Origin: Cognatundibacterium curvum
GTDB taxonomy: Bacteria > Pseudomonadota > Gammaproteobacteria > Burkholderiales > Burkholderiaceae_D
Direction of reading: 5' to 3'
Length of the DNA stretch: 64,000 nt
Assembly (NCBI RefSeq): GCF_014284235.1
Contig: NZ_JACOGD010000002.1
Span: forward strand, 372,001-436,000
The translations under genes were made by a program, and so were the position numbers. Positions 55,542-64,000 of this stretch are shown piece after piece (the stretch's first letter is position 1; every line of letters starts with the position of its first letter). The notes under the pieces are model-generated. The model worked only from the letters and a program-made list of their open reading frames with translations. It ran no database searches and was not told the origin of the DNA.

Positions 55542-55591
55542 GCAGACTTTCGCTTTGCAGACTTGCCACCGTAAGCCGGGCTAGCCTGGCT

Positions 55592-56437
55592 TTAGCTGTT
55601 TTTACCCGGTTTCTGTTGCTGAGGGCAATCGATTTGTATCACATGATGATCATGCAGCCGGACCGCAGTGAGCTGACCGCCCCAGACGCAGCCGGTGTCC
55701 AGGCTGATCAGATTGGATTCAACGATCAGGCCCAGCGTAGACCAATGGCCAAATACCACACACTGATCTGTTGACTGACGTGGTAAATCAAACCAGGCCT
55801 GATAGTGATCCGGCGCTGCGCGTTTGCCTTCCTTGATGGCAAAGTCCATGCTGCCGTCCTGATGGCAATAGCGCATACGTGTCATGGCATTGATGATGCA
55901 ACGCCAGCGTTCTGCACCTTGTAAATCCTCGCTCCAGCGATCAGGCTGATTGCCATACATGACGGCCAGAAAATCCAGCCAATGGTCGGATTGCAGCATC
56001 TGACTGACTTCAGCGCCCAGACACTGTGCCTGCGCGATGCTCCAGTCCGGGAATAAGCCTGCATGGATCAACAAATGGCCTTGTTCCAGATGGGCCAGCG
56101 GACGCTGGCGCAGCCAGTTGAGCAATACTTCACGGTCTTCCGCCTGCAAGATATCTTGCAGAGTATCGGACGGATGCGGTTTGCGTAGGCCGTGCGCCAC
56201 CGCCAGCAAATGCAGATCGTGATTGCCCAGTACTGATTCGGCCCGGCCCGCCAGTTGCAGCTCGCGTATCAGGCGCAAGCTGTCCAGCGATTTGGGGCCA
56301 CGGTTGACCAGGTCACCGGCAAACAGATAGCGCGCACCTGGGGTCTGTGCCTCGGTTTTTTCCAGCAGTTCACGTAACTGATCGGCGCAGCCCTGGATAT
56401 CGCCGATAAAGTAGGTGACTGAGGCAGTTGCGCTCAC
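55592..56437 (-). CDS. apaH: Symmetrical bis(5'-nucleosyl)-tetraphosphatase
   Basis: The 281-residue PPP-family phosphatase has GDIQGC (metal), GDLVNRGPKSLDSLR, LGNHDLHLLAVAHG and ILIHAG-like LLIHAGLFPDW motifs in order, with a later FGHWSTLG and SLDTGCVWGGQLTAVRL. ApaH splits Ap4A into two ADP and also removes Np4 caps from RNA. Its ATG overlaps the hemH stop (ATGA). Confidence 0.94.
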   Translation of the reverse strand: MSATASVTYFIGDIQGCADQLRELLEKTEAQTPGARYLFAGDLVNRGPKSLDSLRLIRELQLAGRAESVLGNHDLHLLAVAHGLRKPHPSDTLQDILQAEDREVLLNWLRQRPLAHLEQGHLLIHAGLFPDWSIAQAQCLGAEVSQMLQSDHWLDFLAVMYGNQPDRWSEDLQGAERWRCIINAMTRMRYCHQDGSMDFAIKEGKRAAPDHYQAWFDLPRQSTDQCVVFGHWSTLGLIVESNLISLDTGCVWGGQLTAVRLHDHHVIQIDCPQQQKPGKNS

Positions 56438-57540
56438 AAAGGCGCCCCGATCCGTTTGGCTTCCGAGCGGCTGATCAATGCCTGTTGTTTTTGCTCTTCG
56501 CGCAGACTGACGGTCATCATCGTTGGCCAGCCTATCAAATGCTGCTCGGCGATTTCTGCCAGCGCGCGTAACCAGGATGGTGACTCATTCAGGCAGGGGA
56601 TGTAATTGAATTCCTTGCCGCCTGCATGTAAGAAGTCTTCCCTGACTTCCATCGCAATTTCTTCCAGCGTTTCCAGACAGTCTGCGATAAAGCCGGGGCA
56701 AATTACATCGATACGTTTAGTGCCTTGTTGCGCTAATTCTTTCACCGCATTCGAGGTGTAAGGCTGCAGCCATTCTGCGCGGCCCAGGCGGGACTGGAAA
56801 GTCACCAGATACTGGTCTTTACTGAGCCCCAGTTTCTCTGCCAGCAGTCTGGCGGTTTTATAGCATTCACAGTGATAAGGATCGCCGCGTAACAGAAAAG
56901 CCTTAGGCAAACCGTGGAAGCTCATCACCAGCTTTTCAGGGCGGCCATGGGTTTGCCAGTGCTTGAGCACAGACTGGCGCAAGGCTTCGATATAGGCATC
57001 GTGATCATGGTAGTTTTTGACCAGACGTAATTCCGGCACATTGCGCACTTGCTGATAATGCTGGAACACGGCATCAAAATTGGATGCGGTGGTGGTTGCC
57101 GAATATTGCGGATAACCGGACAGGATCAGTATCCGTTCATAACCCTCGGCTTTGAGCTTGTTCAGCACCGAAGGGATAGACGGTGAGCCGTAACGCATCG
57201 CATAGGTGACGTGTACTTCATGGCCACGTTCACCCAGATAGCCTTTGAGCAGCAAGGCTTGTTTTTCCGTATGGACTTTGAGTGGCGAGCCGTCTTTAGT
57301 CCAGATAGACGCATATTTTTTGGCGGATTGCCCGGAACGGAAGGGCAGGATGATGCCATTCAGGATCAGCCACCATACCGGACGTGGCACTTCCACTACG
57401 CGTCTGTCCCACAAAAACTGTTTCAGATAACGGCGCACTGCCGAACGTTCCGGCGCATCCGGTGTGCCGAGGTTAAGCAGTACCACAGCTGTTTTACCGA
57501 TCTTGCCATGAGAGTAGTCGGGTTCAGGATAAAAGCGCAT
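56434..57540 (-). CDS. hemH: Ferrochelatase
   Basis: The 368-residue enzyme inserts Fe(II) into protoporphyrin IX. It shows VVLLNLGTPDAPERSAVRRYLKQFLWDRRVVE, the porphyrin-site SGYPQYSATTTASNFD, metal-site His209 in VMSFHGLPKAFLLRGDPYHCECYKTA, and a late ICPGFIADCLETLEEIAMEV with the conserved Glu residues. It has no C-terminal membrane tail, as in other soluble-form proteobacterial HemH. It starts an operon with apaH and acpH. A four-copy 10-bp tandem repeat lies 30 bases before the start. Confidence 0.96.
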   Translation of the reverse strand: MRFYPEPDYSHGKIGKTAVVLLNLGTPDAPERSAVRRYLKQFLWDRRVVEVPRPVWWLILNGIILPFRSGQSAKKYASIWTKDGSPLKVHTEKQALLLKGYLGERGHEVHVTYAMRYGSPSIPSVLNKLKAEGYERILILSGYPQYSATTTASNFDAVFQHYQQVRNVPELRLVKNYHDHDAYIEALRQSVLKHWQTHGRPEKLVMSFHGLPKAFLLRGDPYHCECYKTARLLAEKLGLSKDQYLVTFQSRLGRAEWLQPYTSNAVKELAQQGTKRIDVICPGFIADCLETLEEIAMEVREDFLHAGGKEFNYIPCLNESPSWLRALAEIAEQHLIGWPTMMTVSLREEQKQQALISRSEAKRIGAPL

Positions 57541-57570
57541 ATCAGTGAGTAAAATAAGTTTTTCGGTTAA

Positions 57571-57610
57571 TTGAAACTATGTGAAACTAAGTGAAATTGA
57601 GTGAAACTAG
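57571..57610 (-). repeat. Four-copy 10-bp tandem repeat upstream of hemH
   Basis: GTGAAACTAR-type units repeat four times in exact 10-base register (TTGAAACTAT, GTGAAACTAA, GTGAAATTGA, GTGAAACTAG). On the hemH strand each reads as NTAGTTTCAC. The unit equals one helical turn, so a protein bound to each unit would stack on one face of the DNA. It lies just upstream of hemH. Confidence 0.75.
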
Positions 57611-57613
57611 GCT

Positions 57614-57645
57614 GAAAACAGTCAGCGCAGGTTACAGGCTGCGCT
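57614..57645 (-). terminator. Weak terminator-like hairpin after recN
   Basis: AGCGCAG (57624-57630) pairs with CTGCGCT (57639-57645). On the minus strand a TGTTTTC stretch follows. It lies 23 bases after the recN stop. Confidence 0.4.
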
Positions 57646-57667
57646 ACATGCACGGCTATAGCCTATC

Positions 57668-59314
57668 TCAGGAGGCTAGCAGCTCGCGTGCGTGTTTGCG
57701 CGTGGTGGCTGTGATCTCCAAACCTCCCAGCATACGCGCAATTTCTTCCACACGTTGCTTGTTGTCCAGCGCCGTGATGCTGGAGATGGTTTTGCCATCA
57801 GCTTGCCGTTTGCTGACCTGAAAATGTTGATTCGCCTGACTCGCCACCTGCGGTAAATGGGTGACGCACAGTACCTGCCTTTCCTGACCCAGACGCTTAA
57901 GTAAACGTCCGACCACTTCGGCCACTGCACCGCCTATGCCGCTGTCGACTTCATCAAAAATCAGGGTGGGCGTCGCGGTGGCACAGGAAGTGATCACAGA
58001 AATCGCCAGCGATATGCGTGCCAGTTCGCCACCGGATGCCACCTTGGCCAGCGGGCGGGCCTGTACGCCGGTGTGACCTGCGACTAAAAATTCCGTTTGT
58101 TCTAATCCGTAAGACGCCGGTTCGCAAGGCTGTAAAGCGATAGAAAAACTGCCGCCGCGCATACTCAGATCCTGCATCGCGGTGGTGACTGCCTGTCCCA
58201 GCTGGGCTGCGATATCGCGTCGTGCATGGCTGAGTTTTTTCGCCAGTTCCAGATAGGCTTGCTGCGCTTTTTCTTCTTGCTGGCGTAGGGTTTCCAGGTC
58301 GCTGGCGTCGGACAATTGATGCAATTGTGCCGACAGGGTGTCCAGTTCCAGATGCAGTTTATCTGGCGCTACATGGAAACGCCGGGCTGTGCTGTGTATC
58401 ACATCCACTCTTTGCTCAACCTCGCGCAGACGGGCCGGGTCCAGTTCAGTGCGATTCAGGTAGTCACTCAGCGCATAGCTGGTTTCTTGCAAATGGATGC
58501 AGGCCGTATCCAGCGCATCAGTCACCGGTTTTAAGGCGCTGTCATAAGCCAGCAATTTCAGCAGACGCTGTTGAATTGAAGTGAGCTGAGACAGTATCGC
58601 GTGATCGGCATCCGATATCGCGCCAGCTGCCTGCTGCGCGCCGTCGAGCAGGCTGACAGCATGCGCAAGTTTGCTGTGTTCCTGGCTGATTTGCTCCCAT
58701 TCGCCAGCCTTGAGCTGCAGCTTGCTGAGTTCGCCGACCTGCCACTCCAGCCGTTCACGTTCGAGTAAGACGTTCCTGGTATTGGTTTCAAATTCTTCGC
58801 GCTGACGGGCGATACTGCGCCAATATTGAAACAGCCGTGCGACCTCAGTTACCAGGCCCTGTAAGCCACCTTGGGTATCGAGCAAATCACGCTGCACTTC
58901 ATTGCGCAGTAAGGCCTGATGCGCATGCTGCCCATGAATGTCGATCAATAGCTCGCCGAGTTCGCGTAACTGGGTGGCTGTCGCAGTGATGCCATTAATC
59001 CAGGCTTTGGAGCGACCTGCATTATCGATAGTGCGGCGTAAAATCAGCTGACCGTTGGCATCTGCAAACTCATGCTGCGCTAACCAGTGCTGACTGGCGG
59101 CATGGGTGGAAAATTCTGCGCTGATGTCCGCCTTGGCGGCGCCTTCCCTGACCATACTGGCATCGCCGCGTCCGCCCAGGCTCAGGCTCAGGGCATCGAT
59201 CAGTATCGACTTACCGGCGCCGGTCTCACCGGTCAGCACGCTGAAACCATGGGAAAACTCCAGTTCCAGATGGTCGACGATCACGAAATTCCGGATGGCT
59301 AGGGTACGCAGCAT
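57668..59314 (-). CDS. recN: DNA repair protein RecN
   Basis: The 548-residue SMC-like ATPase starts MLRTLAIRNFVIVDHLELEF. Walker A is GETGAGKSILIDAL, a long coiled coil occupies about 155-370, and the ABC signature ARPLAKVASGGELARISLAI and Walker B TLIFDEVDSGIGG lie near the C-terminus, followed by the QVLCVTHLPQVAS switch. RecN acts in double-strand break repair. It is close to nadK on the same strand with 191 bases between. No LexA-type box is evident in the gap. Confidence 0.96.
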   Translation of the reverse strand: MLRTLAIRNFVIVDHLELEFSHGFSVLTGETGAGKSILIDALSLSLGGRGDASMVREGAAKADISAEFSTHAASQHWLAQHEFADANGQLILRRTIDNAGRSKAWINGITATATQLRELGELLIDIHGQHAHQALLRNEVQRDLLDTQGGLQGLVTEVARLFQYWRSIARQREEFETNTRNVLLERERLEWQVGELSKLQLKAGEWEQISQEHSKLAHAVSLLDGAQQAAGAISDADHAILSQLTSIQQRLLKLLAYDSALKPVTDALDTACIHLQETSYALSDYLNRTELDPARLREVEQRVDVIHSTARRFHVAPDKLHLELDTLSAQLHQLSDASDLETLRQQEEKAQQAYLELAKKLSHARRDIAAQLGQAVTTAMQDLSMRGGSFSIALQPCEPASYGLEQTEFLVAGHTGVQARPLAKVASGGELARISLAISVITSCATATPTLIFDEVDSGIGGAVAEVVGRLLKRLGQERQVLCVTHLPQVASQANQHFQVSKRQADGKTISSITALDNKQRVEEIARMLGGLEITATTRKHARELLAS

Positions 59315-59505
59315 AGCATTCGCTTATCAATGATGGTTACTGTAGGGTTGGTCTGAAATTTGGTCGGAAATCCAGCAGCTTATGGCGGAGGTAACTTCGT
59401 TTGCAGCATAAGAACAAGTGCCACAACATGAGCGCAAACTGCTGCAATTCCCGCCATTATAGGTGAGTCCTGTTACCGTATGAATGCCGTGAGCATGTTA
59501 CAGCT

Positions 59506-60399
59506 TCAGTTGAGTGCACCGGATACCGTCGGGTATTCATTCCAGTGCAGTTTTTCACGCAGGGTATGATAGTAGTTCCAGTCCTGAGGATGCAGGAAGG
59601 TCACGTTATGCGCTGAACGTCTGACGATGATTTTGTCCCCATGCTGCAAACTGGCAAAGGTCTGCATATCGAAGTTCACACTGATATCGCGGCCGGCAGC
59701 GATTTCGATCACGATTTCGCTACTGTCCGGCAGCACGATAGGGCGGTTCGATAAAGCATGTGGCGCGATCGGCACCATCACTATCCCTTGCAGGCTGGGA
59801 TGCAGCAGCGGTCCGCCCGCAGACAAAGCGTAAGCCGTCGATCCGGTCGGGGTGGAGATGATCAGACCGTCAGAGCGCTGGTTGTACATAAAATGGGTGT
59901 CGACATCGACCCGCAATTCGACCATGCCGGAACCGGCGCCGCGCGCCACCACGATATCGTTGAAGGCCACGCCGCTGAAAATCTGGTCGCCTTCACGCAC
60001 TACGATGGCTTGTAACAGTGAACGGCGTTCAGAGACGTATTTTCCATCCAGCATATCCGTCAACACCGGCAACATGCGGTCGCGTGGAATATCCGTAATG
60101 AAGCCCAGCCGGCCCTGATTGATACCGATCAGCGGTATGTTATACGGTGCCAGCTGGCGCGCGATGCCTAACATAGTGCCGTCACCGCCGATGACAATCG
60201 CAGCGTCTGCGCTTTTGCCAATTTCAGCCACGGACATGACGGTAAACTGATCGATTTGCAGATGCTGTGCGGTCTCTGCTTCGATCACGACCGTATGGCC
60301 TGCCTCATACAGAAAAGCGGCCAGCTCGCTCATGGATTCGAGGATGCCAGCGGCATTATGCTTACCAACAAGTGCAATCGTTTTTGGGTGTACAGTCAT
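59506..60399 (-). CDS. nadK: NAD kinase
   Basis: The 297-residue enzyme makes NADP from NAD and ATP. GGDG at residues 71-74 ([15 protein letters not shown]), the [12 protein letters not shown] pair with the conserved Asn-Asp, and [15 protein letters not shown] are all intact. The start at ATG 60399 ([15 protein letters not shown]) is chosen because the family begins there; an upstream in-frame extension reads as unrelated residues. The gene is divergent from the HAD phosphatase gene. nadK, recN and hrcA occur together in most Burkholderiales. Confidence 0.95.
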   Translation of the reverse strand: MTVHPKTIALVGKHNAAGILESMSELAAFLYEAGHTVVIEAETAQHLQIDQFTVMSVAEIGKSADAAIVIGGDGTMLGIARQLAPYNIPLIGINQGRLGFITDIPRDRMLPVLTDMLDGKYVSERRSLLQAIVVREGDQIFSGVAFNDIVVARGAGSGMVELRVDVDTHFMYNQRSDGLIISTPTGSTAYALSAGGPLLHPSLQGIVMVPIAPHALSNRPIVLPDSSEIVIEIAAGRDISVNFDMQTFASLQHGDKIIVRRSAHNVTFLHPQDWNYYHTLREKLHWNEYPTVSGALN

Positions 60400-60563
60400 A
60401 AATTCACATTGAGTTCTGCGCTGCTGCGGCTGGCCCTGAAGTAATTGCATGCGGATCAGAGCCTTTGCTAACGCAGTTTTCCAGCTATTTTTGCGAAATG
60501 CTAGGAGAGCTTGCTCAGATTAGACCATAATTCATAGAGTTTTGAATCAAATGAGTGCTGAAT

Positions 60564-61274
60564 ATGACAATAAAAGCGGTGTTACTCGATCTGGACGACA
60601 CCTTATGGCCGGTTGCACCTGTGATCCGGCATGCTGAGCAAAGCCTGTATGACTGGATGTGTCTGCATACTCCGGCAGTCTGTGCGGTACATAGTATAGA
60701 CAGCCTGCGTCAGCGCCGTAATCAGCTGGTCAGCACCGACACGCGGTTTTCTTATGATTTGTGGGCCTTACGCCATACTTTACTGACCCAGGTATTTCGC
60801 GAACATGGCGAGTCTGAACCAGAGTCGCGTGCCGATGCAGCGATGCAGGTTTTCGCCCATGCACGCAATCAGGTGCAGTTGTTCCCGGATGTGCAGACAG
60901 GTTTGCAAAGCCTGGGACAGCGCTTTCAACTGGGGACGGTATCCAATGGCTTTGCGGATCTGGAGCAGATTGGGCTGGCGCCACATTTTCAGGTGTCACT
61001 GGCCGCACACCGCTTTGGTTGCGCCAAACCCGATCCGCGCATTTTTCATGCCGCCTGCGATGCCTTAGGCGTGTTGCCGGAACAGACGCTGTATGTCGGT
61101 GATGATTTGCAGCTGGATGTGCTGGGTGCGCAACAGGCAGGTTTGCGTAGTGCCTGGATGTATCGTCACTCCCTGTCTGCGCTTCCTGCTGAAGCGGCGC
61201 ATATACAGTTAGACCTGCAGGTAAGTAATTTGCATGAACTGGCGCAAATTCTTGAGACACTTGAGACACAATAA
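60564..61274 (+). CDS. HAD-superfamily hydrolase
   Basis: The 236-residue phosphatase begins MTIKAVLLDLDDTLWPVAP, with the nucleophile Asp and general-acid Asp in DLDDT. Motif II is LGTVSNG, motif III includes the Lys in GCAKPDPRIF, and motif IV is YVGDDLQLDVLGA. An alpha-helical C1 cap lies between motifs I and II. The substrate is unknown. ATG at 60564 is preferred to the in-frame GTG at 60555 because the DLDDT motif normally starts about ten residues from the N-terminus. It is 32 bases upstream of hrcA on the same strand. Confidence 0.88.
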   Translation: MTIKAVLLDLDDTLWPVAPVIRHAEQSLYDWMCLHTPAVCAVHSIDSLRQRRNQLVSTDTRFSYDLWALRHTLLTQVFREHGESEPESRADAAMQVFAHARNQVQLFPDVQTGLQSLGQRFQLGTVSNGFADLEQIGLAPHFQVSLAAHRFGCAKPDPRIFHAACDALGVLPEQTLYVGDDLQLDVLGAQQAGLRSAWMYRHSLSALPAEAAHIQLDLQVSNLHELAQILETLETQ

Positions 61275-61306
61275 GCTGTCTCTGTGACAGCTTGGTTTAG
61301 AATGAC

Positions 61307-62329
61307 ATGATGCAACTTGATATCCGTGCTCAAACATTATTAAAAGCCTTGGTTGAACGTTATATTGCTGACGGTCAGCCGGTAGGGTCGCGCGCCTTAT
61401 CGCGCATATCTGGCCTGGAGTTGTCGCCAGCGACGATACGCAATGTGATGGCCGATCTGGAAGAGATGGGGTTCGTTGCCAGTCCGCATACTTCGGCTGG
61501 GCGGGTACCTACACCACGCGGCTATCGCGTGTTCGTTGATGAATTGCTCACGGTGCAGGAAATCAGTGAAATTGAGCTGGAATCGCGTCTGCAGCCTGGC
61601 AGCTTGTCTCAACCACCTCAAAAAATTATTGCCAATGCGGCGCAAATATTGTCATCTCTGTCACAGTTTGCCGGGGTGGTGATGACGCCAAAAATCGGTT
61701 CTGTGTTTCAGCAAGTGGAGTTTTTACGCTTGTCTGAAAAACGGATTTTGCTGGTCGTGGTGGCACCCAACGGCGAAGTACATAACCGCTTATTGCTGAC
61801 CGACGTAGATTATGGCCCATCCCAACTGACGCAGGCGGCCAATTACCTGAACCAGAATTTCAGCGGCATCAGTTTTGACGAGGCCAGGTTACGTCTGAAC
61901 GGCGAGTTACGTCAGTTACAGACGGATATGACCAGACTGATGCAGGCAGCGGTCGAGGCGGGTAGTGATGCCTTATCCGATCAGGAAGACGGCATGGTGA
62001 TTTCTGGTGAGCGCAATTTGCTCAATGTGCAGGACTTATCGTCGAACATGAGTTCTTTGCGCAAGTTGTTCGATATGTTTGAGCAAAAAAGCGGTTTGCT
62101 GCAGTTGCTTGATGTTTCGAGTAAGGCAACCGGGGTGCAGATATTTATCGGTGGTGAGTCGCAATTAGTGCCTATGGATGAAATGAGTATTGTGACGGCA
62201 CCATATGGTGTAAATGGAAAAATAGTCGGTACTTTGGGGGTGATAGGCCCAACCAGGATGGCTTATGAGCGCGTGATTCCTATCGTTGACATCACGGCCA
62301 AGCTGCTTTCTAACGCATTGAGTCAATAA
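61307..62329 (+). CDS. hrcA: Heat-inducible transcription repressor HrcA
   Basis: The 340-residue repressor has the N-terminal winged helix with [52 protein letters not shown] and [18 protein letters not shown], then the GAF-like dimerisation core ([48 protein letters not shown]). HrcA binds CIRCE (TTAGCACTC-N9-GAGTGCTAA) in front of groESL or dnaK. No complete CIRCE element is upstream of this gene, so its targets are elsewhere. M1 or M2 could be the start. Confidence 0.96.
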   Translation: MMQLDIRAQTLLKALVERYIADGQPVGSRALSRISGLELSPATIRNVMADLEEMGFVASPHTSAGRVPTPRGYRVFVDELLTVQEISEIELESRLQPGSLSQPPQKIIANAAQILSSLSQFAGVVMTPKIGSVFQQVEFLRLSEKRILLVVVAPNGEVHNRLLLTDVDYGPSQLTQAANYLNQNFSGISFDEARLRLNGELRQLQTDMTRLMQAAVEAGSDALSDQEDGMVISGERNLLNVQDLSSNMSSLRKLFDMFEQKSGLLQLLDVSSKATGVQIFIGGESQLVPMDEMSIVTAPYGVNGKIVGTLGVIGPTRMAYERVIPIVDITAKLLSNALSQ

Positions 62330-62395
62330 GCCCGCTATACTGAAGTGAACAACACGTTGGCTTTGTTTTCGTATCCTGTCTGAGAAACGAGAAAT

Positions 62396-62779
62396 ATGAT
62401 GAACAAAAATGTGTCTATTCTGTTGATTGATGATAATGACATCACGCGCGAGGTGTTGCGAGTCGTTTTGCGTGGTGAAGGTTATAACGTGGTTGGCGAG
62501 GCCACAGATGGTGGTAGTGGCCTTGAAATGGCACTGAAACTGAGGCCAGATATCATATTGCTGGACGTCGTGATGCCAAAAATCAGTGGCCTGGAAATTT
62601 TGCCAAAAATGAAGGATTTGGTGCCTGAGGCACGCATTTTGATGGTAACCGCAAACAAAGATCAGGAAACCGTCAGCGAGGCGGTAAAAGCTGGCATACA
62701 TGGCTTCATCGTGAAGCCATTTAATGCGCAAAAAATTATAGATACCGTGGCTGGCGTCGTCGCCAAAATGGGCAAGTGA
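62396..62779 (+). CDS. Solitary CheY-like response regulator
   Basis: The 127-residue protein is a receiver domain only: acidic pair in LLIDDNDITREVL, phospho-site Asp57 in IILLDVVMPKISG, Thr/Ala switch at VTANKD and Lys107 in VKPF. It has no output domain. The IDDNDITREVLR start and MVTANKD segment resemble the receivers of the Pil and flagellar systems. No kinase is nearby; a partner must be encoded elsewhere. It lies 66 bases after hrcA and ends before a 118-base gap to the convergent fur gene. Confidence 0.85.
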   Translation: MMNKNVSILLIDDNDITREVLRVVLRGEGYNVVGEATDGGSGLEMALKLRPDIILLDVVMPKISGLEILPKMKDLVPEARILMVTANKDQETVSEAVKAGIHGFIVKPFNAQKIIDTVAGVVAKMGK

Positions 62780-62897
62780 TGCAGTGGAAGAATTAAAAGT
62801 AACTAAAAGACAAAACGTTGCGCAAAATTAGTGCACGCTGATGCTACTGAGGGTCGTAAATATGGCTACTTTGTAATTTATTTTTATTGTTGATTAA

Positions 62898-63344
62898 TTA
62901 ACTTTGCTTGTTTTCCTTGTCTTTGTGCTCGCACTTTTCTTTGGTGCAGTTCCCGTAAATCGCCAGTGCATGTTCTGCAATTTTGAAGCCGCGATCCAGT
63001 GCAATCGCATGTTGTTGCTTCTCGATTTGCTCATCGTAAAACTCTTCTACGCGTCCGCAATCCAGGCAAACCAAATGGTCATGGTGTGAGCCTTCATTCA
63101 GCTCGAAAATTGCTTTGCCCGTCTCAAAATGATTACGATGCAATAAGCCCGCCTGCTCAAACTGCGTCAGCACCCGGTAGACGGTCGCCAGGCCCACATC
63201 CATATTTTCATTGAGCAAAATTTTATAGACGTCTTCGGCGGTCAGATGGCGTACTTTACTGTTTTGAAAAATTTCCAAAATTTTCAGACGGGGTAAAGTC
63301 GCTTTCAGGCCGCTGGCTTTCAGGTTTGAGGTGCTGTTTGTCAT
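62898..63344 (-). CDS. fur: Ferric uptake regulator Fur
   Basis: The 148-residue repressor starts [23 protein letters not shown]. The winged helix includes [33 protein letters not shown]. The metal sites are [16 protein letters not shown] (with the CxxC structural zinc) and a C-terminal [11 protein letters not shown]. Fur represses iron uptake genes when Fe(II) is present. The start at ATG 63344 is preferred to upstream in-frame codons, which would overlap bamE. It is divergent from bamE across 76 bases. Confidence 0.96.
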   Translation of the reverse strand: MTNSTSNLKASGLKATLPRLKILEIFQNSKVRHLTAEDVYKILLNENMDVGLATVYRVLTQFEQAGLLHRNHFETGKAIFELNEGSHHDHLVCLDCGRVEEFYDEQIEKQQHAIALDRGFKIAEHALAIYGNCTKEKCEHKDKENKQS

Positions 63345-63420
63345 GTTTTCATTCAAAAGAGTGCTATCTGCTTTATGATATCGGGTTTTAGGGCATGTTG
63401 CTCGATTACTGAGGTTACCT

Positions 63421-63981
63421 ATGCGAATGTTGTTTTCAGAATCCATCCCAGTCCATGCTGGCCGGTTCGCAGCGATATTATTGCTGACAGCCTTAAGCGC
63501 CTGCGCATCGAAGACGCCTTTGCTGGCGGATGATGCAAATAAAGCAGACGCTGCAGCGACTGCCAGCTCCGGCACCCAGGTGTATGCGCCTACTGGTGCT
63601 AAAAAGTTTTTAGGCTATATCTCGCCGTATCGCATTACTGTGCAGCAGGGTAATTTTATTTCTCAGGAAATGATGTCCCAAATTAAAGAGGGCATGAATC
63701 GTGAGCAGGTGCGCACAGTGCTCGGCACCGCCTTGTTGACCGATATGTTTCATGAGGATCGCTGGGATTATCCTTTCAATCTGACCAAGCCGAATGGTGA
63801 GCGGATTGTGAGCCGCGTTACGATCCATTTTAAAAATAATCTGGTATCGAAATTCGAAGGCGGTAATTTGCCGAACGAGAAAGAATATCTGGCCCGCATT
63901 ACCGAGTCCGCACTCACTGGTAATCGCGTTGAATCAGTGACTGATCTGGACGGTACACCTAAGAAAAAAGATAAAAAATAA
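63421..63981 (+). CDS. bamE: Outer-membrane assembly lipoprotein BamE
   Basis: The 186-residue lipoprotein has a signal peptide with lipobox LSAC (Cys28). A Ser/Ala/Asp-rich spacer is followed by the SmpA/OmlA domain: [51 protein letters not shown], then [17 protein letters not shown]. BamE stabilises the BamABCDE complex that inserts outer-membrane proteins. GAGG lies six bases before the ATG. The basic tail TPKKKDKK is longer than in E. coli BamE. The gene is complete within the window. Confidence 0.94.
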   Translation: MRMLFSESIPVHAGRFAAILLLTALSACASKTPLLADDANKADAAATASSGTQVYAPTGAKKFLGYISPYRITVQQGNFISQEMMSQIKEGMNREQVRTVLGTALLTDMFHEDRWDYPFNLTKPNGERIVSRVTIHFKNNLVSKFEGGNLPNEKEYLARITESALTGNRVESVTDLDGTPKKKDKK

Positions 63982-64000
63982 CGACCCGGAAGAGACAACA

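Noticed and set aside
60480-60563. CIRCE element before the HAD-hrcA pair, because GAGTGCT occurs at about 60554
   Set aside because: The matching TTAGCACTC arm nine bases upstream is missing.
63345-63420. Fur box between fur and bamE
   Set aside because: No stretch resembles GATAATGATAATCATTATC well enough; the region only has scattered TGATAT-type matches.
62898-63575. Longer Fur with a 77-residue N-terminal extension
   Set aside because: The extension is antisense to the bamE start, resembles no Fur, and the usual MTNSTSNLK start is at 63344.
1-64000. CRISPR arrays, insertion sequences, tRNA or rRNA genes, prophage modules
   Set aside because: None could be recognised; the repeats seen are the H1-like coding repeat, the 9-bp pilL repeat and the 10-bp repeat before hemH.

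Overview
The window reads as a chromosomal segment of a betaproteobacterium of the order Burkholderiales, most like the family Oxalobacteraceae; an Undibacterium-type genome is possible but only a guess from moderate GC content and gene order. The evidence is the set of conserved neighbourhoods: proB beside CNP1/rppH/proS, a YpjD-like gene with a PP0621-family gene and pilS-pilR, thiD-hemL beside a rubredoxin and the pilGHIJ-pilL cluster, yqgE-ruvX-pyrR-pyrB-pyrC', and nadK/recN/hrcA near fur and bamE. No rRNA, tRNA, insertion sequence, prophage or CRISPR array was seen. The chromosome is almost entirely housekeeping.

Layout. 1-7.4 kb: end of proB, a CNP1-like exported protein and rppH (minus), proS, a lytic transglycosylase, an anchored protein of unknown function, a SWIB-domain protein and ffh. 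7.4-17.5 kb: the most accessory-looking block. It holds an orphan LivK-type periplasmic binding protein, a NitT/TauT-type ABC importer (binding protein, permease, ATPase), a DctB/DctD-like two-component system and a secreted S46 dipeptidyl-peptidase. A canonical -24/-12 (sigma-54) promoter lies directly in front of the importer, and the response regulator at the end of the same array carries the sigma-54 activating GAFTGA loop, which suggests a self-contained, ligand-sensing uptake operon. 17.8-22.1 kb: ypjD-like, PP0621-family, pilS, pilR. 22.1-28.8 kb: nrdA-nrdB behind a promoter overlapped by tandem NrdR boxes, then a histone-H1-like Lys/Ala/Pro repeat protein and yggT. 28.8-33.7 kb: a LacI-family repressor divergent from a CodA-like deaminase, hemL, a divergent thiD-like kinase and rubredoxin.

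33.8-44.5 kb: the complete Pil-Chp chemosensory operon for type IV pili (pilG, pilH, pilI, pilJ and a 2236-residue CheA-like pilL), with two hairpins before pilL. 44.6-51.1 kb: photolyase, yqgE, ruvX and the pyrimidine genes pyrR, pyrB and a dihydroorotase-like gene that lacks the HxH metal site, then plsC. 51.1-57.5 kb (minus): a DUF1631 gene coupled to an anchored protein of unknown function, acpH, apaH and hemH, with a 10-bp tandem repeat before hemH. 57.7-64 kb: recN, nadK, a HAD phosphatase, hrcA, a solitary receiver protein, fur and bamE.

Together the genes cover nucleotide supply (nrdAB, pyr genes), heme synthesis (hemL, hemH), iron control (fur), envelope biogenesis (bamE, ffh, plsC, transglycosylase) and surface motility control (pilSR plus the Pil-Chp array). 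All functional calls come from reading motifs, and no database search was run.
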